Below, one piece after another: positions 61,910-64,000 of a stretch of DNA of 64,000 nt. This stretch comes from PALSA-1353 sp050012375. Lineage in GTDB: Bacteria > Planctomycetota > Phycisphaerae > Tepidisphaerales > Tepidisphaeraceae. The DNA lies in the NCBI GenBank assembly GCA_050012375.1, contig JBEKHH010000021.1:1-64000 (forward strand), in the 5' to 3' direction. Made by a program: the position numbers and the translations under genes. Every line of letters begins with the position of its first letter. Positions within the stretch are counted from its first letter, which is position 1. The notes under the pieces are model-generated. The model searched no databases and had not been told where the DNA came from. It saw nothing but the letters and a program-made list of their open reading frames with translations.

Positions 61910-62028
61910 AGCGCCCTCGAATGGGTTTAACATGCGACGGGAAACAGACTTAAATACTATCCCTTACATCGCGACGGATTGCAAGAATAATACTTACTTG
62001 TGACACCCCAATTTTTGGTAGGAATGCT

Positions 62029-62379
62029 TCAGCGGTAGGTAATGCCGGAGGTTTCACTGATGGCCTGGCGTTGGTAATCATCCCGATTTCCCCCCCGCCC
62101 AAAGCTCCCGCCCCCCGCAAAATCCGAATACCAGTCATCCGTGGTCAGGGAATAATAAGTGGTCCTGGCATCCTCGAACCCCAGAAATGCCGCCGTCCCA
62201 CGATCATCCCGGGAGAGGTCCAACTGCGGCATCCCGGCCAAGGCGGGCGGATCGAACGCCAGCGCCGCCGCCGGGGCCGCGTCGTAAGCGTGGCTCTGTT
62301 GCACCGGCGCGACACCAGCCGATTGCGAAGCGCAACCTGTGAGCGCCAAAGCCAGGAATGTCAGTCCAACCCATCGCAT
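62029..62379 (-). CDS. Lipoprotein of unknown function
   Basis: 116 residues. MRWVGLTFLALALTGCASQS is a full lipoprotein signal, with Cys at 16. The middle is Ala/Pro-rich; the end (FAGGGSFGRGGNRDDYQRQ) is Gly-rich and flexible. Not recognised. Likely an outer-membrane or periplasm anchored protein. Confidence 0.62.
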   Translation of the reverse strand: MRWVGLTFLALALTGCASQSAGVAPVQQSHAYDAAPAAALAFDPPALAGMPQLDLSRDDRGTAAFLGFEDARTTYYSLTTDDWYSDFAGGGSFGRGGNRDDYQRQAISETSGITYR

Positions 62380-62569
62380 GTTCAGGTCATGTCAAATTTA
62401 GTGCCATCGGACCCAAGTACCGATATCCCTTGCATTTTAGTGTCCAATGCAATCCACTGCCATGGACTCCAATACCCGTTGACGCGGGCGCGTTGCGTTG
62501 CGGCAACATCAACCGTTGCAGAATCCCAACATGTTCGCCGATAGGTGGCGTCAGAAGGACGCCAAAGGA

Positions 62570-62601
62570 AGTTTAGCCGCGACCCGAAGGGGAGCGCGTT
62601 T
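62570..62601 (+). repeat. 32-bp dispersed repeat, copy 2
   Basis: Exact copy (opposite strand) of 3564-3595. It sits in a 310-base stretch (62380-62689) with no gene, just before the leu promoter. Confidence 0.75.
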
Positions 62602-62651
62602 CCGAATGTCCTTCTTCATTCGTTTGCCCACGGCCCCCGCCGACAACATCA

Positions 62652-62680
62652 TTGACAATCGATCCCGCGATCGCTCTAAT
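62652..62680 (+). promoter_or_regulatory. Strong sigma-70 promoter of leuA
   Basis: TTGACA (62652-62657), exactly 17 bases, then TCTAAT (62675-62680). This matches the consensus with one mismatch. The expected start near 62686-62688 is only 2-4 bases from the leader peptide ATG. Confidence 0.8.
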
Positions 62681-62689
62681 AACTGAACT

Positions 62690-62758
62690 ATGCAATTGGC
62701 GACCCTCCCTTCTCGACTTGCCCTGGCCCTTCCGGGCCTTGCGTGCGCGCGATCGTAG
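62690..62758 (+). CDS. leuL: Leucine-rich leader peptide of leuA (leuL-like)
   Basis: 22 residues MQLATLPSRLALALPGLACA plus RS, stop TAG 62756-62758. Six of 22 residues are Leu (codons TTG, CTC, CTT, CTG, CTT, CTT). No ribosome site upstream is possible if transcription starts near 62687, so translation would be leaderless. The position, composition and following terminator fit an attenuator that senses charged leucyl-tRNA. Confidence 0.82.
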   Translation: MQLATLPSRLALALPGLACARS

Positions 62759-62819
62759 GAAGCCTGATCCATCACCATTGAAGAATAGGCCCTACGATCC
62801 GGAATCGTAGGGTTTTTTT
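62751..62819 (+). promoter_or_regulatory. leuA attenuator: antiterminator and intrinsic terminator
   Basis: Terminator: CCCTACGAT (62790-62798), loop CCGGA, ATCGTAGGG (62804-62812), seven Ts (62813-62819). Antiterminator: GATCGTAGG (62751-62759) is exactly complementary to CCTACGATC (62791-62799). If ribosomes stall at Leu codons, 62751-62759 is free and blocks the terminator. If they reach the stop codon, it is covered and transcription ends. Confidence 0.82.
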
Positions 62820-62863
62820 GTCGGCCATTTTTTGAGGTCATTCGGTTCAAGAAGGAGCGATTT

Positions 62864-64000
<1,137 letters not shown>

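Overview
The window reads as a GC-rich (by eye roughly 60%) chromosomal segment of a Gram-negative environmental bacterium, most likely a planctomycete of the Phycisphaerae type. That placement is inference. It rests on tandem divergent ClpP proteins, a PEP-CTERM surface protein, an LptD-like outer-membrane protein, an extended-leader type IV pilin-like protein, a Hanks-type kinase, an ECF sigma factor with a small partner, and very abundant intergenic palindromes. No rRNA or tRNA gene was recognised.

Layout. 1-2000: end of an IS4-like transposase that cuts a DUF1801 gene, a relic Xre antitoxin, a VapBC-type module and an orphan ribbon-helix-helix protein. 2064-6215: ffh facing a glycogen phosphorylase. 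6341-12958: a hypothetical gene, the peptidase SppA, an LptD-like protein and rpiA. 13002-15221: three small toxin-antitoxin-like genes, a broken ParE-like toxin and a secreted protein. 15265-20682: a lipoprotein, two clpP genes, a DUF89 protein and two aldo/keto reductases. 20683-23200: repeats, a candidate structured RNA with its own terminator, a secreted coiled-coil protein and a serpin. 23353-32466: a PDZ-like protein, two PMT-type membrane glycosyltransferases and a membrane cluster built round a GspE-like protein that has lost its nucleotide-binding motifs. 32687-37481: atpZ, an atpI-like gene, then atpB-E-F-H-A, with gamma, beta and epsilon absent. 37736-44809: a kinase, an unknown protein and a giant AsmA-like protein. 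45410-54738: GDP-mannose-derived sugar genes (gmd, fcl, a GDP-mannose 3,5-epimerase, a GT4 glycosyltransferase) interspersed with a PEP-CTERM protein, a SEC-C protein and an MNT/HEPN pair. 54909-61909: small lipoproteins, a fructosamine-kinase-like protein, a pilin-like protein, rlmN, an ECF sigma factor, bioF and an HU protein. 62029-64000: a lipoprotein, then leuA (cut by the window end) behind a leucine-rich leader peptide and a transcription attenuator.

Themes. Envelope biogenesis dominates (LptD, AsmA-like, SppA, GDP-sugars, glycosyltransferases, PEP-CTERM and pilin-like proteins). Toxin-antitoxin genes and their ruins are frequent. Two kinds of intergenic repeat recur: heptanucleotide repeats (ATTGCCT, ATGACAA and ATGCCGA types) and long imperfect palindromes built on CGCGAAG or CGCAGAG. 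Several run into gene ends and appear to have replaced native start or stop regions.

The strongest new candidates are the leuA attenuator with a probably leaderless leader peptide, the degenerate GspE-like membrane cluster, the structured RNA candidate near 20.9 kb, and the gene-boundary repeats.
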